Positions 1 to 10,600 of a DNA stretch of 47,382 nt are shown one piece after another. Position 1 is the stretch's first letter, and the number at the start of each line of letters is the position of its first letter. The DNA is taken from the NCBI GenBank assembly GCA_002751075.1, contig NAOQ01000038.1:130973-178354 (forward strand), in the 5' to 3' direction. The translations under genes and the position numbers were made by a program. This stretch comes from Ichthyophonus hoferi (Eukaryota > Opisthokonta > Ichthyosporea > Ichthyophonida > Ichthyophonidae). The notes beneath the pieces are model-generated. The model was given only the letters and a program-made list of their open reading frames with translations. It was not told the origin of the DNA and searched no databases.

Positions 1-218
1 ATCTGGCATAAAATTGCATGATACAAAAATCTATCAAAGTCTTTTGGAGTGAATTGTGAAATGTATAAAGAATTACTGGTGTTTTCATAAGATTCATTTG
101 TAAATATGGTGGCGAGGACGGAGGAGGCAGTACAGAGAACGCCTCTGGGTATCTCAACAGTGGCATCATCCAGAGAAAAAGATACCGTAATAATTTGTAA
201 AGCACTTTCGGTGTTCAT
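1..218 (-). CDS. BTB/POZ-like protein, paralogue, partial (runs off window)
   Basis: On the minus strand a reading frame opens at the ATG complementary to 216-218 (MNTESALQIITVSFSLDD...) and stays open to the window edge, about 72 codons. It aligns without gaps to the first part of the complete gene at 2434-3024, with many amino-acid replacements (for example DDATVEIPRGVLCTASSV against DDTIVKIPRGILCAASPV). Seen: an open frame and a close paralogue. Inferred: a second BTB-type gene in a tandem array. The longer start seen in the neighbour is out of frame here because one base is missing in an A run near 230, so the inner ATG is the likely start if the copy is active. It could also be a decaying copy, since its C-terminal two thirds lie outside the window. 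Confidence 0.55.
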   Translation of the reverse strand, partial: MNTESALQIITVSFSLDDATVEIPRGVLCTASSVLATIFTNESYENTSNSLYISQFTPKDFDRFLYHAILCQ

Positions 219-1304
219 GGTACTAAAAAAATTACGAGACTTTCTAATAATCGCATTTTGAAAGGAAGGGTAAGTAGAGTTGTTGTAGAAAAGTGAAAGT
301 ATATTTATGTTGTTACGATTCTTGAAGATTTATATTATAAACTACTAACTTGATTCAAATAACTAAATAGAAGATATTAGAGATATACGGCGGTCAGATA
401 TATCAATGATGAAAGATAGTATAATCAATTAGTTTTTTTTTAGAAAAAACATCCAATTAAACTAATAATTTGTTTGAATGGATTTAAGTGTAATATTTCA
501 GTCAGAAATTGATTACAAACCTTGGCTAATGCGGCGAGGCTTCTCATTAGCACACCACTTACGGGTTATTGATGGATTACCGTCAGATCATTAATTCATG
601 TTGATTGGTGTTTTTTATTGCACGCATATTTGACTACGAAGCAAGTTTTAATTGGTTCTTGTAAAAATGCATCTAATACCTTATTGGTGTTTGAAACATT
701 TGGTGTGGTCTATTAGCCACTAGTAATATTTTATTATATTGGTATGTCAGCGCAAATGTTTATATCATATTGATCACAAACAGTAGAAAAGTAACATGTT
801 AATATGCTAGTAATACACACACAAAAAAATAAATTATTTTGAAGCATTTTAATTGTTTTCAGTTAGATTTTCATCGATATTTATAAAACTGTAGAACTGG
901 TTTCTAAAACACTAAATAGTAATTACCATTGCTCCAGGCATTGGTCACAATTTCAACAATGCTGAAACAGAAAAATATAGAGTAAACATAATACTCTCTA
1001 TTTTTATTGAAAGCTGATACCCTGATAATGGCAGTAGGTTTGATAGATAATTTCTGTATTGGCTTAAATTTTTTGAATGAATAATAAATAATATTGCTTT
1101 ATAACATATATTAAGTAAATATGATATAATTTATATTCCAATTCAAAATTAATAAATAACGAAGGAATCGTTGTAGCGTATTGCAGATGTTCCAACAGCT
1201 TTTTTGTAGATTAATTTGTAATGAAAATGGACTGAAACAATTAATATGCGATTGAGGATGACAAACATCAATTGATATATATTATTGACTTAGAAACACT
1301 TATT
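1..1304. repeat. Tandem duplication, left copy
   Basis: Bases 1-1304 match 2807-4287 almost continuously, covering the first part of a BTB gene and about 1.1 kb of its upstream flank. The offset of the coding parts is 2806 bases. Similarity is clear in coding and non-coding parts alike, with point differences and small indels throughout, so it is neither a very recent duplicate nor an assembly echo. Similarity fades after about 1304. Confidence 0.85.
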
Positions 1305-2433
1305 CCAAGATTAACCTCTGGTCGAATAGGTTTTTTGCCAATATTAGTCAGTACTGTGCGAATAAGTAACCATTAATATTAAACATATAAACTGATTGAC
1401 AGTTGAAGCAAGTCGTTGGAGGTTAAAACTGATTGATAGTTTTGATGAATCCTTTTTTAAGTCTGCATTAAAATATGTGTGCCAATTACATAAGTTTGAT
1501 AAGAATGACATTTTCTTTTAAGAATGTGAGCTTTATTACCTATAATATAATAATAATATTAAAAATAAATATAAATAATTCAATCGAAGCAAAACGTAAT
1601 AATAACTATCAAAAAGTATATATATATATAAATGCGTAAATTCCCATGGTTTTATATGCATACATATATAATAATTACGTTATATATATTAAAGATAATA
1701 ATTATACTATGTATACTTAACTACATTCAGATAAATTTAAACATTTATAAACCAATTATTATGCTTTCATTGGTAAAACAAAGTATATAAATAAATAATA
1801 TGATATAGATATAGTATAGTGTGTACTATAATGTTGTGTAAAATATATTATAGAAAATATTACTTTTTCATTTCAACTGTATCCAACTATAGTCTACGTA
1901 TATTGTATTTATGTCATTTATGTATACTCATAAATTAAGGTATAGCATACACATATTAATCAAACTAAAAACATTTTCTTTATAACATAATAAATAATTA
2001 TGATAACAACAATAAAGAATAATTTATCTCAATACAATGAAAAACTTTGCTTTCAAAAATATTAATAAAAATATTTTGCATATATAAGCATTTTTATACA
2101 CTAAGGCATACATATGGCCAGTTCAGTTACTTTCAAAAGTGTTTTATTTTATTTATATCAGCATTATTGTTATAGGGGTCATTATATATGCGATAATATG
2201 TATGCGTATGATAACTTATACTATTGGTCAAATTTACTCTCTGAGCAAGTCAATTAGAATATTTAAATAATAATAAAAACCATGATAATATTTATATATT
2301 TAAAACCCAATTGGGGCAGTTGTATTTGTAGAAGTAGTTATAGGTGTGTCTGATCAGTAAGAACTAAAGACATATATACAATCATTATATATACTATAAT
2401 TAAACACACCCATCATTACATACAATGCGTACA
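1305..2433. other. AT-rich spacer between the BTB copies, no gene seen
   Basis: Very AT-rich DNA with short TA runs (around 1618-1633) and no open frame with coding character. It would contain the 3' end region of the gene at 2434-3024. No RNA gene or transposon end was recognised. Confidence 0.5.
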
Positions 2434-3024
2434 TCATTCTAGAGAAGATAGCACACCACCAAAAGAATACGAATTAAAACATATTTCTATCATATCGGCC
2501 AAAACCGACGCTGGCAACTGACGTAATTGCTTTTTCCTGTGAGACACAATTGATAGTTGAAAAACAGGACCACATATGCCATTGTGTCCCTGAGTAGTAA
2601 AGAATGATTTACATAGTTTTTGAATAGCATCTCTAGACCATTCGCAGTCAATACCAACATGTGCCAAAGCAATTATCCCTTCCACAGTAGGTGATTTAAT
2701 AATAGATGCTTTAATTAATTCCACTAATACATCCTGCTGATAAAAGTGTGCGAGTGGAAGTAATGTAACCGCATCAGATAAAGTGTATATGTAGTCACTC
2801 ACACCCATCTGACATAAAATGGCACGACACAGAAACCTATCAAAGTCTTTTGAGGTAAATTGTGAAATGTATAAACAATTAGTGGTATTTTCATTGGAGT
2901 CATTCGTAAATATGGCGGCAAGAACAGGGGAGGCAGCACAGAGAATTCCTCTGGGTATCTTAACAATAGTATCATCTAGAGAAAAAGATACCGTAATAAT
3001 TTGTAAAGCACTTTCGGTGTTCAT
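2434..3024 (-). CDS. BTB/POZ-domain-like protein, single exon
   Basis: Uninterrupted frame of 196 codons from the preferred ATG (3022-3024). An in-frame ATG 13 codons upstream (3063) would give 209 aa, but that extension is frame-broken in the tandem paralogue, so the inner Met is chosen. The N-terminal half has the BTB pattern: a beta strand with VKIPRGILCAASPVLAAIF (peptide held, residue scaffold, then 'S.vlaaiF'), an acidic/Asn stretch, LYISQFTSKDFDRFL, and an alpha-helical segment with LLPLAHFYQQDVLVELI. BTB folds mediate dimerisation or Cullin-3 adaptor binding. No kelch, MATH or zinc-finger partner is visible; the remaining ~90 residues are helical and BACK-like at best. It stands alone, in tandem with the copy at 1-218. 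The fold assignment is by eye and moderate. Confidence 0.6.
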   Translation of the reverse strand: MNTESALQIITVSFSLDDTIVKIPRGILCAASPVLAAIFTNDSNENTTNCLYISQFTSKDFDRFLCRAILCQMGVSDYIYTLSDAVTLLPLAHFYQQDVLVELIKASIIKSPTVEGIIALAHVGIDCEWSRDAIQKLCKSFFTTQGHNGICGPVFQLSIVSHRKKQLRQLPASVLADMIEICFNSYSFGGVLSSLE

Positions 3025-4287
3025 GGTACTAAAAAAATTTACGAGGCCTTCTAATGATTGCATTTTGAAAGGAAGGGGAAGTGGGGGTGTTGTGGAATAG
3101 GAAGAGAATATTTATGTTGCTACAATTCCTGAAGATTTATAATATAAACTATTAGCTTGATTCAAATAACTAAACAGAAGATATTGAATAAACAGGGAGG
3201 GTAATAGTATCAATGATAAAAGATAGTGTAGTCGAATAGGGTCTTCAAGAAAGCGTCCAAATAAACTAGTAATTTAATTAAAGGGATTTAAGGAATTGAA
3301 TGTATTTATTTCAGTCAGAAATTGATTATAAAACTTTGCCTCATCAGTGAGGCTTTTTATTGACATTCCTATGATTAATTACTAATTGATTGCCATCGAA
3401 TTATTGATTCATGTTGGTTGGTTGTTTTTTATTGCATGCATATTTGACTACAAAACAAGGTTGTATTCGTTCTTGAAAAATATATATCTATTACCCTATT
3501 GGTTATTGAAACATCTCGCATAATCTATTACCCAATAGATATATTCTATTATATTGGTATGTTCAGCGCATATGTAGAAATCATTGATCACAGAGAATAG
3601 AAAAATGAAATATTAATATACTAATATATATATATAGAAAAGAGAAAATCTATTTTAAAATATTTTAATTGTTTTCAGCTAAATTTTCATTGATACCTAT
3701 ACAACTGGTCTCTAAAATATTGTGTGATATTTACCATTGCTCCAGGCATTGATCACCATTTTAACAACGTTGAAGCAGTAAAATACAGGTAAACATAATA
3801 TGCCCTGTCTTTATCTTGAGCTGTCACCTTGACAATGGCACACATCAGGTGGTGGACTATAGTGAAAACAAAACTAAAAGTCCAGCCTTAACCACACAGT
3901 GGCTAATTTATACTACTCTAAACATACGTGATGCAATGAGAATGAGTTTAGATTAAACTGCATACCTAATATAATATGATATACAAGCGTTAATCTCAAT
4001 CTGAATCATTCCTGCGTAGGTTTGATTGATAGTTTCTGTATTGGCTTAGACTTTTAGATGAATAATAGTTAATATTGATTTATAACTTATAATAAGTAAA
4101 TATAATATAATTTATATTCCAATATAAAACAAATAAATAAAAAAGGAATTATTGTAACGTATTGAAGATGTTCTAACAGCTTTATTGTGTAATAATTTGT
4201 AATGAAAAATGGATTAAAACGATTAATATGTGATCAGTGATTACGAACATCAATCGACGAACATTATTGACTTCGAAAAACTTATTG
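2807..4287. repeat. Tandem duplication, right copy
   Basis: Counterpart of bases 1-1304, same orientation. It holds the start of the complete BTB gene and its upstream flank. It differs from the left copy by a 175-base extra block at 3841-4015 and scattered substitutions. The match ends near 4287 (attgacttcgaaaaacttatt against attgacttagaaacacttatt at 1283). Confidence 0.85.
3841..4015. other. 175-base insertion/deletion difference between the tandem copies
   Basis: In the left copy 'aatggca' runs straight into 'gtaggtttga' (about 1027-1043). In the right copy these words are separated by 175 bases (3841-4015). No clear terminal inverted repeat, target-site duplication or coding capacity is visible. 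It may be a small non-autonomous insertion or a deletion in the other copy; direction cannot be told from two copies. Confidence 0.6.
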
Positions 4288-4936
4288 AGAATCATCGGAG
4301 TCTTAACTGTGGTCTGTAGATAAGGTTTCGCTCGCGATAAACATCGAGTTATCCGTTTCCTAATTCGTTCAAGCTGGAGTTGAAGTCCTCCCAGAGATTT
4401 CTAGACTGAACCCGGATACAGACATCACTAATAACTGGTTCAACAGCTTAGTCTTTTGACCAATTTACTATACAAGGCCCTTTACGAGAAATCTCGTTTA
4501 TTGTGTTATCGTGTTCCGAATATAGGAATGTTAATTTTCTCATAACTACCTCTAAATCTAATAATGCGAACTAGCTATTAATTTATGATATTAAGAGGAG
4601 TAATGATAAAATATATGGCACCAATCAATTGCAAAATAATATGACATATAATTGATCTATAGGAAATTAAGTCTAGCAAATAATATTTCATCTATGTTAA
4701 AATATATAGTTATTTCAGGGTAGCTACCTTAAAATGATACACAATATAGAAAAGAAAAAAGAAAGCATAATTACCAAAACAGAACTCGTTTTTTTTTTTT
4801 CAAGTTTCCAAGATAACCAAAGTTAGTGTCCTGCACTTGCTTTTATATTGGATTGATCTTCATTATTTTAAGTTGAGATTGATTAATTGATTCCAATTGG
4901 AAATCATATCCCCTGTGCTCATTTACCTCCATTCGC
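4288..4936. other. Stretch between tandem repeat and copia fossil, nothing certain
   Basis: It is non-coding and AT-rich, with a T run near 4791-4801. The part at 4288-4500 is less AT-rich than its surroundings and might be old element sequence, but no LTR pair or primer-binding site could be established. Confidence 0.35.
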
Positions 4937-6600
4937 ATGATATTGGCACTAGCTGGCGCCAGAAAATATCATATTGGACAGTTGGATATCAAGTCAGCCT
5001 ACCTTCATACATACCTGGATACCCCAGTCTACATGGAGCAGCCACCAATGCACAGAGACCCAGAAAAGACTAACTATATTTGTAAGTTAATCTGCGGATT
5101 ATATGGGCTTCATGTATCCAGACTACTGTGGAATAAAACATTAGATAATTATTTAAAAACACGGCATCTCTATCACCTGGAGGACGAACCATGCCTCTAC
5201 ATCTGCCACGACCCCAAGCAGGGATTTCTTGCCCTCACTATCTATGTGGACGACATTCTCATCTGTGCAGAGCATGAAAGTGAAAAGAAGGATTTCATCA
5301 AAATTATATCAGCCAAGTTCCCAACAAAGGACATCGGTTTTCCTGCATCTCTCCTTGGCTACTCGATCGCCAAGACCTCCAAAGGCTGTATTTCCCTCTG
5401 TCAGGCTGGATACATCAAGGAGTTAATACAGTCCTACCACCAAACTAATGGCAGGGAAACACACTACGCCATTCTGGGGGAGCACCTTGAACAGGCCCTT
5501 TCCAAGGACATCCAACAAGAGCCATGCGATCCCACGGTCTACAGCCAAGTGATTGGATGCCTAAATTGGATTGCCAAAAATTCACGTGCTGACATCTCTT
5601 TCGTGGTATCAATGCTCGCCAGATATATGGCCAAACCCAACATGCACCAATATGAAATGCTGATGCACGTGCTCTGTTATCTAAACACCTATCCCAACGA
5701 AGCAATTATTCACAGACCAGGTCCGACCAATATCATTGCATACTCAGATGCCAACTACGTCAACATGTACTATGGTGATGGCAAGTCCACTTCTGAATTC
5801 GTCATTTTTATGGCTGGCGGACTCATCGACAGGAGCGCCAAGAAACAAACCACCACCGCATTGTCAAGCTGTGAGAGTGAATACATGGCCATGTCAGAAT
5901 GTGTGCAAAGGGTTGCATATATCTCTCAGAACCTAGATGGAATTGCGATAGACACTGGGCGTGTACCACTGTTTGCAGATAATGCCTCAGCAGTAAGACT
6001 GCTCCGGGAAATGTGTCCCCAACAAAACCCGCCATATTGCCATCAGGTATCAATATATCAGGGAAGCCGCAACAAATAATGAGATCGAAGTACTTGGAAT
6101 ATCCACCAAGGATCAAGCTGCTGACTGTCTCACCAAGTGCAATGGACCTAGAGGCTTTTAGAAGAGCAAGGCCCTTCTCCAACTAATTCCTGTGAATTAG
6201 AACACACTGACCCAAACCCATCTGGAAAATTAAATGATCCTCTATCTATTTCTAATTTTTATTTTTCCTCATACACACATGAATCGTCAATGGGGGGAGT
6301 GTTAGAAGTAGGATTGTCAGATCACATACAAAATACACGCACATAAAATTCCAACCAATACATAGACTTATCCGAGATTCGGGTAACAAATATAAATACA
6401 AATAGTTAGTCAAGTAAATAGTCCATAGCATAGTATCAATAACTAAGGGCATTTTATTGGTCGATAAATCTAACACAAGCATTTGTCCAATGAGCTAATT
6501 GGATAATGTACTTATCACTTAAGCATGAGAACATTGGATCAATTCATTGAGAATAGGAAATTTAGTGGCTCTCATTAATTTTCTTGTTATCGGTATCATT
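4937..6600 (+). mobile_element. Ty1/copia LTR retrotransposon, fossil 3' part
   Basis: The segment 4937-6180 encodes Ty1/copia-type pol sequence. The reverse transcriptase part carries QLDIKSAYLH, KLICGLYGL and the palm motif YVDD. It is followed by the characteristic connection and RNase H part with SDANY and SSCESEYMA. These motifs and their order are typical of Pseudoviridae. After the coding part a purine tract (6292-6299) is followed by TGTTAGAAG at 6300, the usual start of a copia 3' LTR. The gag, protease and integrase parts and a 5' LTR are not seen upstream. The copy is broken, with at least a few breaks. The right end is uncertain, about 6490-6600. It inserted beside the BTB tandem repeat and shows moderate decay, so it is not a fresh insertion. 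Confidence 0.85.
6300..6600 (+). repeat. Putative 3' LTR of the copia fossil
   Basis: It begins TGTTAGAAG immediately after the purine tract ggggggag, as in many Ty1/copia elements. The end is placed tentatively at '...ggtatca' (about 6600). No second copy of this sequence was found upstream, so the LTR is called only by position and start motif. Confidence 0.4.
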
Positions 6601-6777
6601 GATGGGCATGCTGGGGAACCTTTTAATCAATGCATGTTGCATAGATAAAAAAGGAGGCCACACAAATAATAAAGGAGAAGAGAATCATCACGCTAAAAGA
6701 TTGCATACCATTCTTAGAGTGACAAAAGCATTTAATTGCTATCAGACTAATATTTTAAAACTTAAATAAAGCAATGA

Positions 6778-7380
6778 GTTTTGATAGGTTTTATAGGAGC
6801 CCTGGGTTTTTCAGTTGAATTTTGCTGGGCCGTTAGTGAAGCCTTGATCATACCTTATTTTTAAATCTAGACCTTCCTGTTGACCTGGAAGGGTTGGTGT
6901 GGTTGGCCAACCCAATGGTCACAGTATTTCTACAACCTTTAATGGGGCAGAGGAGTAGTAACTGTAGAGCACAGTGGGCAGACAAAGCCCTTTTCTATTT
7001 TGGCTTACCGTCTTCGGGTATGCAGCATACCATGAGAGCTGGAAATAGATGCGATTAGAATATGAAGGAATAAAAGAAAAAGATGGGGTGGGAAGAGAGA
7101 AGAGTGAAGAGATAAACAGGGTTATAAAGAGAGAACTGGATAATAGTATGAGTGTGTAACAAATACTGTATTAATTTAAAGAGGAGGGAGAGGACATGTT
7201 TTTTTATAGAGGTACAATTAATTATGTAAGAGTAATGGTAATTGTTATATATGAACTAGTTCGTATACCACATGAGAGAAACTAAAAGGAAGAGTTGGTA
7301 AGGAAGGAACTTTTGAACAGGAGATGGAGAGTGAAGGGGAAGAAGATATTAGTTGTATGCACGTGTGTGGAGGTATGACA
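6778..7380 (+). pseudogene. Partial SLC45-like pseudogene (exon 1 end plus intron 1)
   Basis: The segment 6785-7030 closely matches the 3' half of exon 1 of the SLC45 gene at 18263-22574, in the opposite orientation: its translation begins GALGFSVEFCWAVSEALIIPY. The match continues past the splice donor into intron 1, for example 'gagaactggataatagtatg' and 'aagatattagttg', and fades near 7380. The corresponding source interval is about 21663-22335. Because intron sequence is retained and there is no poly(A) tail, the copy arose by DNA duplication, not retroposition. Several frame changes and stops after the first 21 codons, and the absence of the other five exons, make it non-functional. It lies tail to tail with the GT92 gene. 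Confidence 0.9.
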
Positions 7381-7445
7381 TGATATGATGTGATATGGTA
7401 TGATGTAGTACAATATGATATGATATGCTGTGTTATGATGCTATC
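7370..7445. repeat. Degenerate TATGA/GATAT microsatellite
   Basis: An imperfect 5-base repeat of the type 'gatat/tatga/gtgat' sits exactly where similarity of the SLC45 pseudogene to its source ends. It may mark or blur the duplication breakpoint. Confidence 0.6.
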
Positions 7446-7466
7446 TGAGCTCTGCTTACACATTAA

Positions 7467-7472
7467 TTTATT
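7467..7472 (-). terminator. Candidate poly(A) signal of the GT92 gene
   Basis: AATAAA on the minus strand, about 180 bases beyond the stop codon of the glycosyltransferase gene, inside an AT-rich 3' flank. Cleavage site not determinable. Confidence 0.4.
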
Positions 7473-7650
7473 TTATGAAATTAAAAACAAGCAATATTTT
7501 TTATGCCATGGTAGGCAGGCACACATATTCCAAATATAATATGAGGCTTGTATATTATTGCCTTGTTTAAATGTGCAGTACACATATATTACAACCAAAC
7601 AGAATACTATTTTATCTAGGCTTTCCTTCACTCAAGCTTATTACTTACAC

Positions 7651-10600
7651 TTATTCCAGTGGTCCGATATCTATCCAACTCCATGCTTTATCCACCGCTT
7701 CTTTAATGGCCAAACCATCATCAACGAGAATAGTGTTGATAAAGGTTTCTGAGTCTATGTCTCGGCTAGAGTTACAGGGGTATTCCTTCAAAAACCCAGG
7801 AAGATTTCTGAAAATGGGAGAGAGAGATGGAGATGCACGGTTGAGAAAGGAAGGAGGATAAGTAAAAGGATATTGGGAGTTGTAGTGAACAATTTTAGGT
7901 AAGGGAAGACTTGTGCTAATCTATCTGGGATAAGAGGTAGCATAATAAATAAGGTAGCACTTGGCCACAAACAAAGGAAATGCAGGTGTATATAAATGTA
8001 AAGAGTTAAAATAAGCTAGGAAGGGCGGGAAAAAGAAAGGAGGGAGGAAGGGGGAAAGGAAGAAGAAAAAAATAAATAGAAAAGGTGGTTGCCAGGAGAT
8101 ATTAAATGATCTACACACCTAAAGTGATACAAGGCAGCAGCCCATTCTGGTATTGTATGAAGACTATCTTGATCTGGCCAATAAGGTTGGTGCACCCCCA
8201 TCATAATCCCTGCCTTTGTCTGAAGAACCGTTTTTGGTGGGTTGTTTGTAGGTCTTTGGAGAATAAAATTCAATAAAGGATGTCTTTCTTTGTTTTCAAT
8301 TGTATCATCTTTAGGACATTCTGCTCGAAACGTTGATTCCTGAAAGGTGATTGATAGGCAAAACGTTAGTAGTGCTTAGAGATATTGCTGATTCTCATTT
8401 TCATATATATACTAGACGATGGGTATCAATGCAGGACATAACCTCAAAACGGTGACATGGTTACAATACAAATACGTCTCTATATGTTTATATATATTCT
8501 CTCATCCCTCTATGTATGCTTTTACTCGATCACGATCATAAATTAAATTCACACTTCTATAAGCACACAAACACACAGCCCGAGTCTTTCCTCTACCTCT
8601 CTTCCCAGTTTTTCCTTCTCAGTTTAACGTTTTCTTTTCCTTATAATCTATAAACACATAAATATATTCTTTTCTGTTATTTTCTTTTTTTCTCTCCTGT
8701 TACTTTCTGTTGTTGTCCGCTCTTTTTCTTCTTCCTTCTACCACATAATCAAAATGTCACACACAAATGACACTAGTTCATGACTTTTTTAAAATCTTCA
8801 AATACCAATAGTTATTCTAAACTCATTCGTACTTAGTAGTGCCGGACAATGGTAGGCTGTGTTGGGTAATAATAATAAACAATTGATCACACAATCATAA
8901 TTTCAATGATCAATATGAAATAAAATACTCAAAATGTTGCTACAGAGAATCCTCTTAATCAGTAGAAAATGAAAGCATGTGATTAAGAGACAGTCTAAAA
9001 AAACGTTCAATGATTAAAGCTTGGTATATAATACATATCTATATGATATGATATGAAAACACATACCTCAAAAATATATCCTGTATGATTTTTCTCAACC
9101 AGCTCAGCCATACTTCTGGGTTCCCCATTGGTTGTCTTATTTGCTTCTATGAATTTTATAAATTCATCGATATCATGAAATGTAGTATAGGTATACCGTT
9201 CACCATTTCGATACATACAATCATTATAGGTCAGTACCTAAATGGAATTGTTTTTAAGTACCTGTGTTGAACTTATATGACTTAGGGAAAACATAAAGCG
9301 ATCTTAAGACATACCAACATTAAGGTTTATAATTGGGGTGTTATCGTAGGGGTGTACGTGTGTTTTTGTGTGTTATCAACTAGTATCTATAAACATAAAA
9401 AGATTGACATCATATACTACTCTTGTAGAGTGCGTTTTCTACTTGGAGTCTGATGGCTTTGTGATTTGTTTGGATATGAGTGTGCAAAGGTTTCTTGGTA
9501 GTATATTTGAAAAGATGGGTTAGAAATAAAATAAAGGCACAAAAACTGAAAAAAAAGAAAAGAAAAAGACAGAAAGGTTTAAGTGAGCACAAAACTAGTT
9601 GTAATACATACACTTAAGCATAAATGGCACAAGTACCTGATTATGGTTATGGGTAAGATCGCTCGTCTCGCTGTCCCATTCTACTACGTCGACAATGCCT
9701 ATTTCTCTGAGAAGAAACAAAAATATTGTTAAAGCTAGCCTTGGAAGTATGTTTTTAGAAATTACACCATATCATCTTAACATCATACACCCGATTTTAT
9801 ATTCTTCTACAGAATTGAGAGTATATACGTAATTTTTTGTAAAGAGAAATAACAATATGTGTTCAAATAGGTGGGTATGACTGTACTTCTGCTAAGAGAA
9901 CCATTTCCTTATCTATGCAAAATAAAGCAGTGGTGCATGAATTCTTTTAACTATTTGTTACTTTTATGCTTGTTTTCCTATATTAACCTGAACTCCTAAG
10001 TCATATCCTTTGATATATATAATATGTAAATCTTAAAGTACCCACAACTAAACATATATTTGAAATCAATCCACAAGTGATAGCTTTAATCCAAATAGGT
10101 GTGTAGTTGATATTTTTCTTAGTTCTTAAATTCCTGGAACAAATATATGAGAAGAAATAAATCAAATCAATGGTGAATTGTTTTATTTTCATTTAGACTG
10201 GCCTTAATCAGTTTGTTTTGCTAGTCTTATATTTCTTTTACTCGCCCTCTACTTTATAAAATTACAATCTGTGTATAATTTATATGTAGCCATATATATA
10301 TATCACCATCACTGTATGTTTAATTGTATGCTGTTTTTTGTAAAGGATAATCTTATACGTGATAATTATATAAAATTCAAGTATGTCTTTATATACACAT
10401 TATTGATCGAGAGAGCGTTGTTGACATATTACAAAACTTACAAATACAGATATAAGTCAGAGTGTACGTTTGCATAATTTATACTAAATGTGTGAATAGA
10501 TTTAAGTATTATTATGGGAATCGTTTCTCAAGTATCTCAAGCATAGAATCACATGTGTAGTAACAGTACTCTATGATTGATCTGATGTTTAAACATGTAT

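Noticed and set aside
4288-4460. Possible 5' LTR and primer-binding site (ctggttcaacagc near 4436) of the copia fossil
   Set aside because: The sequence does not match the putative 3' LTR and the primer-site resemblance is weak.
8300-8380. CGAAACGTT...AAAACGTT words resembling another Penelope-type end
   Set aside because: The first word lies inside GT92 exon 5 and is explained by its codons; the second has no supporting stem.
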